Counted from the first letter of the stretch, positions 10,956 through 20,546 are shown. The stretch: DNA of 64,000 bases from Datura wrightii (GCA_035772735.1 JASDFA010000006.1:67782001-67846000); one strand, 5' to 3'. The notes: generated by a model not told the origin, from the sequence alone. Numbers and translations are program-made.

Positions 10956-12737
10956 GTGGAATCTTATATAGAGCCTGAACGTGAATTTCATAGTAAATGC
11001 AGAGAAGCTCTACAAAAGAAGTTGCAGTTGCTCAGACAGACTATTATGGAGCAACAAAATCCACCAGTTGTGAGGGCAGTGTTAGTGCCCGAAGAAGCAG
11101 CAGCAAGGCCGGTTCGCGAGGTGGCAATCCCACATGCCAACAATGTACATTCAAGTATCCGCAAACCAGAGCCTGGAGGGAGATTTGAACTCAAGCAGAA
11201 TATGGTGCAACTGTTGCACACAAGTGGGCAATTTACCGGTCTCCCTCATGAAGACCCACAACAACATCTCCAAAACTTTTTGGAGATAAGTGACACTTAT
11301 ATACCCACTGGAGTGTCACCTGATTATGTTCGGCTCACACTATTTCCGTTCTCATTACTTGGTGAAGCCAAGAGGTTGTTAAAAGCTGAGCCACCAAATT
11401 CTATCTCAACGTGGGATGATCTAGCACGGAAGTTCTTGATAAGATTTTTTCCCTCTGGTAAAACAGCCAGACTTAGAAGTCAAATTCTAAGTTTCAAACA
11501 GAGGGAGGGGGAAAATTTGTATCAAGCCTGGGAAAGATTTAAATCCATGTTGCGGGACTGTCCTCATCATCATCAGTCCAATGAGGTGTTGGTACACACA
11601 TTTATTGAGGGTTTGGAACCCCATACTAAAATTTTGCTAGACTCAGCAGCTGGAGGGCAAGCGCTGGAAAAGACTTATGAGGAGTTGTACACTTTGCTAA
11701 ACCGGATTTCACAGGGCAATCCAGAATGGAATGCTGATTTATCACGAGGTGGAGCAAGGAAAGCAGCAGGAGTGCTTGAAGTGGATGGATTTACAGCTAT
11801 CGCTGCACATATAGCTGCCTTACAGAATCAGTTGAACAACCACTTTAGCAACATGAATTTGAACCAGCCTTCAGTTTCAGTCAATGCGGTCCAGCAAATG
11901 TGGTGTGAAGTGTGTGGAAGCAGTGAGCACTCAGCTAAGTGCTGTGGAGCAAACCCAGATTCTGTTAACTTTGTGGGCAATGCACAAAGAAATCAGCAGC
12001 AGTTTGGTAGTGGCTACAACTCAAATTGGAGGAACCATCGAAATTTTTCATGGGGTAGCAACAACCAACAAGGCCAAAGTTCGGGTCAGGGTATGCAAAG
12101 GAATCAAGGAGGGAAACAGAACTACCAATCTCAATTCAGAAATCATAATGCCCCTCCTCCACCACCATCACCTAGCATTGAGGAGATGTTCAAGACCATG
12201 ATCGCTAATCAGGCGCAATTGCAGGCTGACTATGTTAAATTGGCAGCCGAAGTGAAAAATAATCAATTAGCGACCAAGGCTCTTGAGTATCAATTTGGGC
12301 AATTTGCTAGTGCCCAAAACACAAGGCCCAGAGGAGGACTGCCTAGCGACACGGATCCTAATCCGAAGCAGGTAAATGCAGTGACCACAAGGAGTGGTTT
12401 GCAGTTGAAGGAGGTGGAACCAGAAAGACCACCTCAAAAGTCAGGAGCAGCAGATGTTGAGGGAGAGCAAACTTCGGATAGGGGGAAAACCAAAGAAGCT
12501 GAATCAGAAAGACCTCCACCCCCGTTCCCTCAACGACTCAAGAAACACAAAGAGGAGGCGTGTTTCAAGAAATTTATGGAGGTGCTTAAACAGGTACATG
12601 TTAACTTACCTCTTGTTGATGTCTTGCAGGGAGTGCCAAAATATGCCAAATATATTAAAGACATCGTGGCCGACAAAAGTCGTTTGACTGAGTATGCCAC
12701 GGTAGCTTTGACAGAGGAATGCACTTCCCGGATCTAA
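10956..12737 (+). CDS. gag: P1 Gag polyprotein, open for 593 codons
   Basis: This is an Athila-type Gag, the structural protein that packages element RNA into particles. It has a coiled N-terminal segment (about 8-35), then the retrotransposon Gag core (about 80-260) with RFFPSGKTARLRSQILSF at 163-180 and CPHHH at 202-206. A CX2CX4HX4C zinc knuckle has ligands C317, C320, H325 and C330, followed by a Gln/Asn/Gly-rich RNA-binding region. After that come a Pro-rich segment, QVNAVTTRSG, and the PFPQRLKKHKEEACFKKFM segment that leads to protease. The frame closes at TAA (12735-12737), where M1 reads IHN and the ancestor probably had CAA, so protease is cut off. The first ATG after the leader is used as start. 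Confidence 0.92.
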   Translation: MESYIEPEREFHSKCREALQKKLQLLRQTIMEQQNPPVVRAVLVPEEAAARPVREVAIPHANNVHSSIRKPEPGGRFELKQNMVQLLHTSGQFTGLPHEDPQQHLQNFLEISDTYIPTGVSPDYVRLTLFPFSLLGEAKRLLKAEPPNSISTWDDLARKFLIRFFPSGKTARLRSQILSFKQREGENLYQAWERFKSMLRDCPHHHQSNEVLVHTFIEGLEPHTKILLDSAAGGQALEKTYEELYTLLNRISQGNPEWNADLSRGGARKAAGVLEVDGFTAIAAHIAALQNQLNNHFSNMNLNQPSVSVNAVQQMWCEVCGSSEHSAKCCGANPDSVNFVGNAQRNQQQFGSGYNSNWRNHRNFSWGSNNQQGQSSGQGMQRNQGGKQNYQSQFRNHNAPPPPPSPSIEEMFKTMIANQAQLQADYVKLAAEVKNNQLATKALEYQFGQFASAQNTRPRGGLPSDTDPNPKQVNAVTTRSGLQLKEVEPERPPQKSGAADVEGEQTSDRGKTKEAESERPPPPFPQRLKKHKEEACFKKFMEVLKQVHVNLPLVDVLQGVPKYAKYIKDIVADKSRLTEYATVALTEECTSRI

Positions 12738-13328
12738 AATAGACTGCCTACGAAGCTAAAAGACCCTGGAAGTTTTACTATCCAGCTTACTATTGGGCAG
12801 AGTATCCGAGCTCGTGGATTGTGTGACTTGGGGGTGAGCATAAATCTGATGCCATCTTCGGTATTCAGAAAGTTGGGTCTAGGGAGTCCTAGACCTACAA
12901 CCGTAATCTTGCAGTTGGCAGACAGATCCTTAGTTAGGCCGGATGGCATTGTTGAGGATGTGCTTGTGCAAGTAGGCTCCCTAATTTTCCCGGTAGATTT
13001 TGTTGTTCTGGATTTTGAACCAGACTCGGAAGTCCCATTTATTTTGGGATGACCCTTCTTGGCAACCGGGAAAGCATTAATCGATGTAGCTGCGGGTCAA
13101 CTTACAATGCGAGCACATGACAAAGTAGAGGTGTTCGATGTGTACAAAGCACCTAAGCTACTGATGGTGAATGAAGAACTCTCGGTGATCAATGTAATTG
13201 ATCATGGGAATGCTAAACAAATGGATGATTCCCGAGAGTTGATGGGAAGACCACCGGATAAGGGTGAGCACTACTGGGGGGAGGACAATGATCGTGAGAA
13301 ATCGTCCATCACCCTAGTGGACAATTGA
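12738..13328 (+). pseudogene. P1 protease fused to the last codons of integrase
   Basis: This continues the gag frame with an Athila aspartic protease: CDLGVSINLMP motif at about 12820-12855 and the PFILG segment at about 13035-13052. A TGA at 13050-13052 (CGA in ancestry) breaks it. Beyond PFLATGKALIDV and MRAHDKVEVF the frame passes, near 13255-13265, directly into EHYWGED...SITLVD. That tail is homologous to the final integrase codons of M1 (about 7094-7156). The whole RT-RNase H-integrase block is therefore deleted in frame. It is unlikely to give active protease because of the two stops. Confidence 0.85.
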
Positions 13329-13368
13329 GCGTAAAGGACGTCGAGCCGCGACGGTAAACCAGGCACTG

Positions 13369-13386
13369 CACGGGAGGCAACCCGTG
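13369..13386 (+). other. Conserved stem-loop 1 in P1
   Basis: CACGGG (13369-13374), AGGCAA, CCCGTG (13381-13386) make a perfect 6-bp stem with a 6-base loop, 40 bases after the fused tail stop. It corresponds to 28442-28459 in E3, where the stem is CTTGGG/CCCAAG and the loop is unchanged. Confidence 0.75.
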
Positions 13387-13634
13387 AAAAATATATTTTT
13401 TTCTTTTCTTTTATTTTGTAAAAGTGCAAATAGATTTTATTTTAATTTTCTTTTTCTTGGTTTAGTACAATTTTTTCATTTTAGTAGTGTTTTTTTTTTC
13501 ATTTTAGTTAGTGAAACTTATTAATCTAACCAATTTTGTTTAGTGAGGTGATTTTCAAGTCAAACGGAGAAAAATGTGCACGGAATCGTGAAGGAAAAAG
13601 CGAGGTATGAAAAAATGAATAAAATGCAGAGACA

Positions 13635-13960
13635 GTGAGCTGGGGCGATAGCTCCGTGTCACGGAGGAGGACCTCCGCGTTACCCTCCGTGACACGTTGA
13701 GGTTTAATCTGGAAATTTTAAAAAAATTCCAGAGGGCTATCGCGATGGCTCCGTGTCACGGAGGCAGTGCACCGCGATGCACTCCGTGACACGTTGCCCT
13801 ATAATTTGTGACGGATCACACCGGGTTGCCGGGTGACCCGCGTGTTTTCTTCATTTTAAACCTCGAAAACCCCCCTTTTCCCCTCATTTTTACACTTCTC
13901 CGCGACCAAACGTCCCAAAACCCCTCCCCCATCAACGTGCCACGGTATAAAGCAAAGAAT
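13635..13960 (+). promoter_or_regulatory. Possible internal promoter of P1 upstream of the extra ORF
   Basis: This stretch lies between gag-pro and the extra ORF and repeats the LTR promoter design. It has CGTGTCACGGAGG/CCTCCGTGACACG (13655-13667, 13684-13696) and CGTGTCACGGAG/CTCCGTGACACG (13752-13763, 13782-13793), then a C-rich stretch and TATAAAG at 13946-13952. Region 13387-13634 before it is T-rich with no ORF. It could be a captured and diverged LTR segment. Promoter activity is inferred. Confidence 0.5.
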
Positions 13961-13992
13961 TATCAAGTTTTGTTCGATTATTCAACTTAAAG

Positions 13993-14698
13993 GTATGTTT
14001 TCCTCTTCTCTCTCAAGTTTTTGTCGATTTTATTCGAAATTAAGCATGGGAGGTGAGATAAATCACCCTAAGTCGAAATTTAGCATGAAATTGAGTTATT
14101 CCTTGATTGATAAATGTTTGGAATGTTGTAATGAGCGTTTGAACTTGTCGATTGCGTGAATGATTCGAATTTGCTTGCGAAATTCAATTCTAGGGCTTGG
14201 TTGTTGAATTCAAAATTGGTAACTTGCTAAATTTGTGAATTATATGCCGGGTTGTATGTATTGAATGAGATAAGTCGTTGTAGAATATTGTTTGAATGTA
14301 ATAGACGACGAATTCTCGGGATTTTGGGAAAAAGTTGAAAATTGTTCGAATTGGGTTGATTATATAGGTTCAAATGTATATAGAATTTTTGTTGTTGTTT
14401 TTGTTTTGTTGTTTTTCTTTGCTAAGTGCGATGGTTGAATTGTTAAAGATGGTAGTGATTGGGATTAGCTGTATGAAGTCTGAGTAGTACGCTAAAGTTA
14501 TACCGTCGAATTTTTCTTTGCGAACGCACTAAGCATAAATTGTATAGTTGTTTGTTTTTGGTGTAAATAAAGTGATTCTTGCCGTAGTATCGTAACCGTA
14601 GCTAAGGACTAAGTGTGGGGTAAACTTGGTTAACCCGACCTTAGTCGAAGTTAATATTCATTTAGCTTGACATTGCGCTTGTTTATTTGTGTTGACAG
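13993..14698 (+). other. Candidate intron in the leader of the P1 extra ORF
   Basis: The donor AAAG|GTATGT at 13989-13998 matches the plant consensus. The acceptor TTTGTGTTGACAG|GT ends at 14698, six bases before the ATG. The 706 bases between are T-rich with no long ORF, as plant introns are. They also contain AAGTGTGGGGTAA (14611-14623), a copy of the polypurine-tract motif. Alternatively the acceptor serves splicing from the 5' LTR leader. No transcript evidence is available here. Confidence 0.5.
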
Positions 14699-14703
14699 GT
14701 ACA

Positions 14704-15762
14704 ATGGCAAGTAGGCAAGATAAGGGTAAGGGTGCATCTACTTCAGGCACCGGGAGAAAAAGACTTAGACTGGGCACAGCAGTCCCAGCTGCACCAGCAG
14801 TTCCGCGCGGCCAACGCCGCCAATACGGAATGAGGTGGGTAACCGATGAAGGGAAGAAGTGGTACACCAAACACAAGGAGAATAAATACTTCCCCGAGGA
14901 GCATATTGCACGGGAACCACTAGCACAGGAGTTCCCCCGCATAGTGCAAAGAATCGAGGCAGCTGGGCTCGGCTTCATATTTCAGGAGCCCAAGGAATGC
15001 AACCTACATCTAGTCTGGGAGTTCTATGCAAATTGGAACCCGGCAATCAGAAGCCACACAATCAAGATCAGAGGGCAGATTGTCACTCTGGAACCCCAAC
15101 AATTAAATGCCATCATCGGAGCGCGGGACACAGACGCCCACGTTCTCCGCCAGCTAAACATCACCCCACCATATGCCGTTATCAGACGCACATTGTGTAG
15201 GGCTCGATCCACAACCAGATGGAGCAGACATAAGGAGAGGGGTTACCACCAGACTCTGCCGTATTCTCAAATGAACAAGGAGGCCAGAATATGGCTGAAG
15301 ATAGTTTGCTCGTGCCTAATCCCGGGGGTGCAAATGACTGATGTGACCCGGGACCGTGTCTGCCTGGTGTATGCTCTGATGAAAGGGCTGGAGATTAATG
15401 TTGGGGCGGTCATCATATCCGCCATGAAGAGAGCCCGACTACACCAGGGCCACAGGTATGGGTTCGGAGGACTTATCACCACCTTTCTCCGGGGCCTCGA
15501 CGTCGAGGAAGAGGCTTTGGACTACATCCCGCAGTTGGAGCGGAGGGCCCTTGACGTGACCAAAACTAAGGCCCCCGACACCACACACGGGCCAGTGCTG
15601 ACACTTGGCGAGCGACATGCTTGTGACGACCAGTACATGGCACGGATGTTCGGAATGCAAATTCTCCAGCTTCGGATCGGTGGGAGACCAGCCACGGAGG
15701 AGGAGTTATGGCAGCTCGAGCTGGATTACCCATTTGGCGAAAACGCCAGGGCTCTATGCTGA
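14704..15762 (+). CDS. P1 extra ORF, 'putative plant transposon protein'-like
   Basis: This 352-codon frame from ATG 14704 (an in-frame ATG also occurs at 14689) is homologous to the M1 ORF at 5720-6864. Residues 18-39 are basic (RKRLRLG, PRGQRR), a possible nuclear signal. The core has VWEFYANWNP (104-113), IRGQIVTLEPQQLNAIIGARD (about 122-142), EARIWLKIVC (193-202) and DVTRDRVCLVYALMKG (213-228). The C-terminal part is charged. The frame ends at TGA 15760-15762, where M1 reads CR (CGA). In-frame homology with an acidic tail continues to a TGA at 15922-15924, so the C-terminus is about 53 residues short. No signal peptide or membrane segment is visible. The family name comes from resemblance; function is unknown, and envelope or transposase roles are not supported by any motif I can see. 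Confidence 0.82.
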   Translation: MASRQDKGKGASTSGTGRKRLRLGTAVPAAPAVPRGQRRQYGMRWVTDEGKKWYTKHKENKYFPEEHIAREPLAQEFPRIVQRIEAAGLGFIFQEPKECNLHLVWEFYANWNPAIRSHTIKIRGQIVTLEPQQLNAIIGARDTDAHVLRQLNITPPYAVIRRTLCRARSTTRWSRHKERGYHQTLPYSQMNKEARIWLKIVCSCLIPGVQMTDVTRDRVCLVYALMKGLEINVGAVIISAMKRARLHQGHRYGFGGLITTFLRGLDVEEEALDYIPQLERRALDVTKTKAPDTTHGPVLTLGERHACDDQYMARMFGMQILQLRIGGRPATEEELWQLELDYPFGENARALC

Positions 15763-15968
15763 GTGGGGCCAGCCTTTGTAGAGCCCAGTGACCATGACGT
15801 CCCCACGGACGAGGAGACACGTCGGGAGGACTCCAATGTGGAGTCCAATGACGACGATGGAGGTGACTCGGACATGGGCGATGAGGCAGCAGCACCTGAT
15901 GAAGAAGTCAAATATTTTGACTGATCGGGGAGTTCCACCACCCAAATTTTGTGATTTTTAATTTTTGT

Positions 15969-16010
15969 GAACACTGGGGACAGTGTTCGATTTAAGTGTG
16001 GGGTGGGGAG
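15969..16010 (+). other. Conserved stem-loop 2 plus GT-rich box in P1
   Basis: GAACACTG (15969-15976), GGGA, CAGTGTTC (15981-15988) form a perfect 8-bp stem. TAAGTGTGGGGTGGGGAG follows at 15993-16010. The stem-loop and box recur in the same order in M1, E3 and E4, about 45 bases downstream of the original ORF stop here. Confidence 0.75.
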
Positions 16011-17839
16011 TAGTTAGGTGCTGGGGCTGGGCTGGTGTGCTTGTATGCTTTCCTCTGTTTGTTTTGTATGTATGCTTCCCTCTGTTTGTGAATTACAAAC
16101 TGGTCTGTATCTGTACATATTTGTGGTAGTTGATGTGTGTTGTGAAATGTTGTGGTTGCCAGCTAAGTCTGTAAAAATTTTGTAAATATTTTCTTAATTT
16201 TTTTTTTCTCTATCGAAATGATCGATATTTTTAAAATTTTGCGAAAATATTTTGTACATATAAAAAAAAATATTTTGTAAATATTTTTCCATCGAAATGA
16301 TCGATGTTTTGCAAGATTTTTCAATTTTTATCTTTGGGTTTCTCGGAGTTTGTTTTCGGTTCTTTTACCGAGAATAGTCCCATTGAACCGACGTCATAGT
16401 TAGTGACTGTTCCCTATGATGGATGGATGACGACCATCTTAAGGGAAATGTAGTCGGTAGGAGTAGTTATTTTAATTTATTTTCAGTTTTTTTCTTTGGT
16501 GGATTGCATCACGGAACCTGTAGTTACTATATGGTTGTGAAATGTTGGTTGCGTGTTGTACTTGATATTCAAAATGTAAAAGTGATTCGTATGAAAGCAT
16601 GCAATTTTGTAAATATGTTGAGATACCTAGGCTGTAGAATTCGATTCGGTGTGATTGAGGCTTAATTTTTGAATTCATGTAATTGGCTAATTAAAGAGTC
16701 TGTGAATGCATCTTGAATCGAGCATGTGCATAAAGTATGAAATGAGTTATTGTTGTTCCATGCTATTGTGAAGTGTCTAGAACTTGCCTGGTGTGTGTAC
16801 AAAGCGAAATGAAGGAGGTGTAGTGTTGGAAAGGATGTAGGCATTTTTTGTTTTAACCGAGAGTTTCTATCTTTTTCTTGTCATACTTTCCTTTTTATGT
16901 GATTGTATACCCTAGTCAGCCCGTCGAGCCTTTAGCCTATTATTTCTTTGTTTTGTCCAAAAATGTATAAACTGAGCTTAATGCTTTCTTTTCATTAGCC
17001 GTGAAGTCTATACAAAACTCTTAAGCGCTTAAGAAGAACAAAAAAAAAAAAATTTCCCAAAGTGTCAAAGAGTGAGAATGGTGGAAAGAAAAAGAAAAGC
17101 AGAGTGAGGAGAGAAAAGAAAAAGGTTGAAGGTGCACTTGTCATAATTAAATGATAATGAGGGTACATGAAAAACCTTTGTTGTCGTGTCAAGTGTGCTT
17201 GATGAAATGGGCTATACGAAAGTAAACCAGCATGAAATGGATGATGAAAAAAGAAAAGAGAGAAACAATGTCGATGAGTTGATGGGAATGTGTTGAAAAG
17301 GCGCTTAAGGATGCTAGTGACTATTATTGGCTAACCCAATATATACTAGTCCCATAGCTTCCATTACAACCCATTAAAGTCCTACGTGATCTTACATTGC
17401 ATTTCTGTATATTAGTGGAGTAATACACTAAGGGCAAGCCTATGGGTCATGACATGATGCATGTGAATTCTTTTGGGAGAGAGAGTGAAATTAATTTTTA
17501 CATGCCCCTAATTGAATGTTTGTGTGTCACATGAACAAAAAGGGGAAGATTCTCTTGAGTTGTGAGGGCACATGCTTGATGAAAGATTGATTTTCGTGTC
17601 GGATATCTTGATTAGCTGATTTGCATGAGTTTGCCGATATCGAGAGTCGATTTTTAAAGTCTAGGAATTCTTAATGTATTAAAGGTCATTGCATTGTAAG
17701 ACCATGCATGTTTTCTTGATGATTTACAATATTAAATGATCGGTATGACCGTAGCGTAAATTGTCGCACCATAGTGGCAAAGGTTGGGATGTAATTTGCA
17801 TGAATTGTGTATTTGTTGTTCGAGGACGAACAAGGATTT
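16011..17839 (+). other. P1 3' untranslated region
   Basis: There are no supported genes over 1.8 kb. It is alignable in blocks with the M1, E3 and E4 3' regions on the opposite strand. Two copies of ATCGAAATGATCGAT lie near 16217 and 16292. A conserved GTTGTTCGAGGACGAACAAGG block at about 17815-17835 precedes the polypurine tract. Confidence 0.75.
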
Positions 17840-17853
17840 AAGTGTGGGGTAAG
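17840..17853 (+). other. P1 polypurine tract
   Basis: AAGTGTGGGGTAAG abuts the 3' LTR start at 17854. It is the expected plus-strand primer site. Similar sequences at 14611 and 15994 may act as extra tracts. Confidence 0.75.
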
Positions 17854-19281
17854 TGATCTTGGGCAGATTTATATGCCCAAGTGATACTCAAACGTATCAT
17901 TTTCTCCTTGTTTATCTAGCAATATGTATACATTTTCATGTAATTGGTAATAAAATGTGAATTTATACTAACCAACATGATTAGCATTGTTTTGTAGGTA
18001 AATTGTGATTTTGAGGAGCTAAAATGCATGTTGGAACAATATCGGAGTTGGACTTGGATTCGAGCACGAAAAAGGCATTGGACTGCAAAATATAAATGGG
18101 CTCCGCGATGGAGCCGTGTCACGCTACCATCGCGGAGGTATTCTTCCTGGAGGGTGAATAATTTGTCAATTTCTAGTGGAGCCTCGCGACAGCTCCGTGG
18201 CACGGAGGCAAGCCTCCGCGTCGCACGCCGTGCCACGGTGAAGCTTTAGTCCTGGACCCTAAATTTCCAGAAAGGGTCTGCGTCCATGCCGTGTCACGGA
18301 GGCAAGCCTCCGCGTTGCACTCCGTGACACGTTGCTTGTTATTCCGAGAAAAATTCCCAATAGTATAAATAGAACACTTAGGCTTATTTTTAATTAATTC
18401 AGACTTGGTGGAGCAAGGACGTGGGTTACAGGCAGTTGAGGGATGAAAAAGCTCAGGGTTTTTCTCTCTTTCTTTCTTCTTTCAATCAATTGTTTGTATG
18501 ATTAACACTTGTTTTAGGATGATTAATCCACAAATGAGTGGCTAATTCTCTTCCTTGCTGAGGTTATGAACAATGGTGATGAATTTTGATTATTGAATTA
18601 TATGGTTTTTCATCTTCTTCTTCCATGTTGTTCTATTAATTCTTGTTTCTACTGCATTGGTGTGTGGCCGACATTAATGTACATCTAAAAAGTCCGATTT
18701 CACTCGAGAGAGCATGAAATTGGAAAGTTGTGAATTAATAGGGTATTGTTCTTAACTTGATTTGGGAAAATTGGGTTTTGATGTGCTTTCCTGATAGAAA
18801 TATACTTGAAAGCCGTATTAGTCAATTTAGGAACCGGAATTGTATTGCTAGGTCATAAATTGCATTTGATCACAGAAATGTAGACGGATGGTTTATGATT
18901 CTTAAGTGAGATTAAATACGAGAGTTTTAATCTCTAGGCTAATGTTCTTGGCTAGCAACAGGAAGAGAAGATTAACCAAATTATGATTATAATCAATTTC
19001 ATTACTTGTTCTTAACCTTGGCATGCTCACATCCATAGTTTCAATTCAAAGTAGATATTTGTTAATAGTTTTAGTATATAATTTATAAACAAATTATTTA
19101 ACTTTTGGTTACTTTGTTGTCAGCATATATAGAAGTAAGATAGAATATAGTATACTTGAGCAATTTTTACTTATCCAGAGTCTCCTTGGTTCGATACTTG
19201 GCTTACTTAAGCCACTTACTACTTGTTTGACCACGTTTACTTGTGTGTCGGTTTTAGATACCCCAACAAACGCACCGGACA
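17854..19281 (+). repeat. P1 3' LTR (1428 bp)
   Basis: It starts TGATCTTGGGC and ends CCGGACA, matching 9366-10793 at equal length with roughly 28 differences by eye. TSD catat follows at 19282-19286. It keeps the same TATA box and GC-rich inverted repeats. Confidence 0.95.
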
Positions 19282-19286
19282 CATAT

Positions 19287-20546
19287 GTCCCATAAGGACA
19301 TGTAAACGTGGTCTTCTCCTGATCTTCTGGTGCTATGGCTATTTCATTATATCCAGAGTATCCATCTAGAAATCAATAAAATTCCTGCCCTGCCAGCTGT
19401 CCAACATCTGATCTATGAAAGAAATAGGATAATGATCTTTTCGAGTGGCCTCATTGAGCTTCCTGTAATCCATGCAAATTCGCCAGCTCGTGACTATGCG
19501 TGTGGGAATCAGCTCATTCTTCTCATTTGTAACCACTGTCATTCCCCCTTTCTTGGGAACGCATTGAACTGGGCTAACCCATTCACTGTCTGAGATGGGA
19601 TATACCACTCCTGCATCCAGCCACTTGATCACTTTCTTTCTGACTACATCTTTCATCACCAGATTCAATCTCCGCTGATGTTGCACGGTTGGCATGGATC
19701 CCTCTTCCATAAATATTCTATGCATGCAGAAAGCTGGACTAATCCCCTTAATGTCCGACATCTGCCATCCCATTGCTCTCTTTCGCCTCTTAAGGACCAC
19801 CAATGCATTTTTCACTTGTGCATCTGTCAGTTCTGCTGAAATGATGACCGGTAAGGTTTCATCTTCACCCAAAAATACATACTGCAGATGTGGAGGAAAT
19901 GTTTTTAACTCCAATTTAGGTGCCTCCTCTATTGATGGCTTTGGGGATGGTTCCAAAGACCTATTCAATGGTTCAAAATCTTGCCTCCTAAAAAACCATT
20001 TTGGCTCATTCAAAGTCTGCACCATCTCATATGTCGCACTGTCCCCAAAATGATCACGTCCCATCAAGGCTCTCTCCAAGGGATCCTGTGAGTCGATAAT
20101 CTGAAGGGTCGACTCCTGATTCAACACACTGATTGTTGATAACTCTTCATAAATTGTCGGTAGCTTCATGGACTTGTAGATATAAAAGACCTCTACCTTA
20201 TCATGAGCTCTCATGGTTAGCTGCCCAGCATCTATATCAATTAAGGCTCACCCGGTTGCCAAAAAGGGACGTCCCAAAATAAATGGGACTTCTGCATCTA
20301 GCTCAAAATCAAGAATTATAAAATCCACTAGGAAAATAAGGGAACCTATTTGCACTAGCACATCCTCCACAATACCATCCGGTCAGGCCAATGAACGGTC
20401 AGTTAACTGCCTAGCCCCAGCTTCTTGAATATTGATGTTGGCATCAAATTTATACTTGCTCCCAAATCACACAATCCATGAGCTCGAATAGATTGCCCAA
20501 TTGTAATTTGAATAGTGAAGCTTCCAGGATCCTTGAGCTTTGTCGG
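19287..20546 (-). pseudogene. M1 protease and N-terminal part of RT
   Basis: In sense order: protease CDLGASINLMP (about 20420-20455), a roughly 30-bp deletion with frame change after LGLG, and the LGRPFLATG region with a stop at about 20250. An open stretch (19366-20214) then holds the linker and the RT N-terminus, with KWLDAGVVYPISDSEWVSPV and CMDYRKLN. A frameshift and stop near 19385 precede FLDGYSGYNEI. The sequence stops at GTY beside the catat duplication and continues at YAFRR (9365). Confidence 0.88.

Larger units (their letters stand above)
9366..19281 (+). mobile_element. Athila-type non-autonomous element P1
   Basis: This is the youngest insertion in the nest. LTRs of 1428 bp lie at 9366-10793 and 17854-19281, with TSD catat at 9361-9365 and 19282-19286. 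The two LTRs differ at roughly 28 sites by eye, about 2%. Inside are a tRNA-Asp-type primer site, intact gag, broken protease, an extra ORF and a polypurine tract. RT, RNase H and almost all of integrase are missing. It must have been copied and integrated by enzymes supplied in trans, probably by an Athila relative; the shared LTR termini and primer site make an M1-like family the obvious donor. Confidence 0.95.

Noticed and set aside
14704..15924. Extra ORF as a retroviral envelope gene
   Set aside because: No signal peptide, membrane anchor or cleavage motif is visible, so position after pol alone is not enough.
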